Shown in pieces: positions 5,835-6,841 of a stretch of 6,841 nucleotides of DNA. The position numbers were made by a program, and so were the translations under genes. Numbering within the stretch: the stretch's first letter is position 1; every line of letters begins with the position of its first letter. The notes under the pieces were generated by a model, which saw only the letters and a list, made by a program, of their open reading frames with translations, had not been told where the DNA came from and made no database searches. Location of the stretch: positions 1 to 6,841 of the forward strand of contig CANHAW010000115.1 of the NCBI GenBank assembly GCA_947458675.1, in the 5' to 3' direction. The DNA comes from Beijerinckiaceae bacterium. GTDB lineage: Bacteria; Pseudomonadota; Alphaproteobacteria; Rhizobiales; Beijerinckiaceae.

Positions 5835-6841
5835 ATGTCGATGCATGCGCATTTCGCCATTCCCGGCGACATTGCCAGCCTGACCGGCGGTTATGCCTAT
5901 GATCGCGAAGTTCTGGCGCGTGCGCGGCAGTTCGGCGTCGATCTCGCACATATTGCTTTGCCGGCAGGTTTTCCAACGCCGAGCGGGGACGATCTTGCGC
6001 GCACGGCGGACATTCTGCGCGCCTTGCCGCGCGACGAAGTTCTGCTGATTGACGGCTTGGCTTTCGGTGCTTTCACGCCCGATCTGCTGGGCCTTCTTCC
6101 TGCCCATACAATGGCGCTTGTTCATCATCCTTTGGCGCTTGAAAGCGGCATTGGCATGGAGCGCGCCGCAGAATTGCGGGTGAGCGAGCGGCGGGCGCTT
6201 GCCCATTCATGCGGCGTGATTGTGACAAGCGCTTCGACAAAAGAAATCGTCATTGCTGATTATGGCGTCCCAGCCGATCGGATCGAGATCGCCATGCCGG
6301 GCACGGCGCGGGCGTCGCGTGCTTTGGGAAGCATCGGCGCGCCGCATCTTCTGGCAGTCGGCTCGCTGACACCGCGCAAGGGTCATGACATTCTGGTTCA
6401 GGCGCTCGATGGTTTGGCGGATCTCGACTGGAGCCTGACGATTGTCGGCTCGCCTGATCGTGCCGCGGGTCATGCTGCGCGTCTGCGCGATATGATTGCC
6501 TCTTCTGTCGCCGGTTCACGGATCAATCTGGCCGGCGAGGTGAGCGATGCTGTGCTGGCCTCGCTTTATTCCTCCGCTGATGTTTTTGTCATGCCCTCGC
6601 TCTATGAGGGCTATGGCATGGTGCTGGGCGAGGCGATGGTGCGCGGTCTGCCGATTGTTGCAACAACGGGCGGCGCTGCTGCACAAACTGTTCCTGACAA
6701 GGCTGCGTTGAAGGTTGCGCCGGGCGATGTTTTGGCGTTGCGCGACGCGTTGCGGGTTATTTTGTCGGATGAAGAATTGCGTGCCCGCTTGAGCGAGGCT
6801 GCATGGGAGGCTGGACAGGCGCTTCCCACATGGGATGATAC
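5835..6841 (+). CDS. GT4-family glycosyltransferase, 3' end outside window
   Basis: An open frame from the ATG at 5835 to the window edge gives 335 residues with no stop; family members are usually about 340-400 long, so little is missing. It is a GT-B retaining glycosyltransferase. The N-terminal domain has the glycine loop LTGGYAYDRE (16-25) and VHHPLALE (96-103). The C-terminal nucleotide-sugar domain has VGSLTPRKGHD (175-185), with the Arg/Lys pair that contacts phosphates, and PSLYEGYGMVLGEAM (254-268), which contains the E-x7-E motif of GT4 enzymes (Glu258 and Glu266), followed by GLPIVATTGGA (271-281). No signal peptide or membrane segment is seen, so it is probably cytosolic or peripheral. 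It starts 2 bp after the PTPS-like stop, without a well-placed ribosome site of its own (GAAGGG at 5815-5820 is too far), so translational coupling is likely; Met3 at 5841 is an alternative start. Donor and acceptor are unknown. Context suggests a small-molecule acceptor rather than cell-surface polysaccharide. Confidence 0.92.
   Translation, partial: MSMHAHFAIPGDIASLTGGYAYDREVLARARQFGVDLAHIALPAGFPTPSGDDLARTADILRALPRDEVLLIDGLAFGAFTPDLLGLLPAHTMALVHHPLALESGIGMERAAELRVSERRALAHSCGVIVTSASTKEIVIADYGVPADRIEIAMPGTARASRALGSIGAPHLLAVGSLTPRKGHDILVQALDGLADLDWSLTIVGSPDRAAGHAARLRDMIASSVAGSRINLAGEVSDAVLASLYSSADVFVMPSLYEGYGMVLGEAMVRGLPIVATTGGAAAQTVPDKAALKVAPGDVLALRDALRVILSDEELRARLSEAAWEAGQALPTWDD

Noticed and set aside
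5709..6206. 165-codon minus-strand frame across the PTPS-like / glycosyltransferase junction
   Set aside because: It lies opposite two genes that have clear motifs on the plus strand, and its own translation shows no domain.

Overview
The window comes from a moderately GC-rich bacterial chromosome. The fumarase C-terminus, the short form of OpgH and the style of the accessory proteins fit an alphaproteobacterium, most likely in the Hyphomicrobiales (Rhizobiales). This placement rests on protein resemblance recalled by eye; no rRNA or other taxonomic marker is present.

Layout. (1) Positions 1-483 (+) hold the last 160 residues of class II fumarate hydratase (fumC), cut by the left edge. (2) Positions 480-4323 (-) hold a tight three-gene operon read right to left. 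It starts with opgH, a membrane glucosyltransferase for osmoregulated periplasmic glucans (OPG). Next, after 17 bp, is an exported protein of unknown function with a signal peptide. Last, after 14 bp, is a multi-pass HGSNAT/DUF1624-type membrane acyltransferase with a cysteine-rich tail. The last gene ends tail to tail with fumC, their stop codons overlapping by 4 bp. (3) About 85 bp of divergent intergenic DNA follows (4324-4408). (4) Positions 4409-6841 (+) hold a second compact operon: a zinc-ligand-less MDR (alcohol-dehydrogenase-like) oxidoreductase, a 6-pyruvoyl-tetrahydropterin synthase (PTPS/QueD)-like protein with a degenerate active site, and a GT4 glycosyltransferase cut by the right edge.

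How the genes may work together. The minus-strand operon looks like a variant OPG system: OpgH makes and exports a glucan backbone, an exported protein sits where OpgG would be expected, and a membrane acyltransferase could decorate the glucan as OpgC does in E. coli. The plus-strand operon joins a PTPS-fold protein, an oxidoreductase and a glycosyltransferase, a set that would suit synthesis of a modified, perhaps glycosylated, pterin-like small molecule. The PTPS-like protein lacks several residues needed for the classical reaction, so the chemistry is open. Both pathway readings are inferences from gene content and order. fumC is ordinary housekeeping. No RNA gene, mobile element, CRISPR array or notable repeat was seen.
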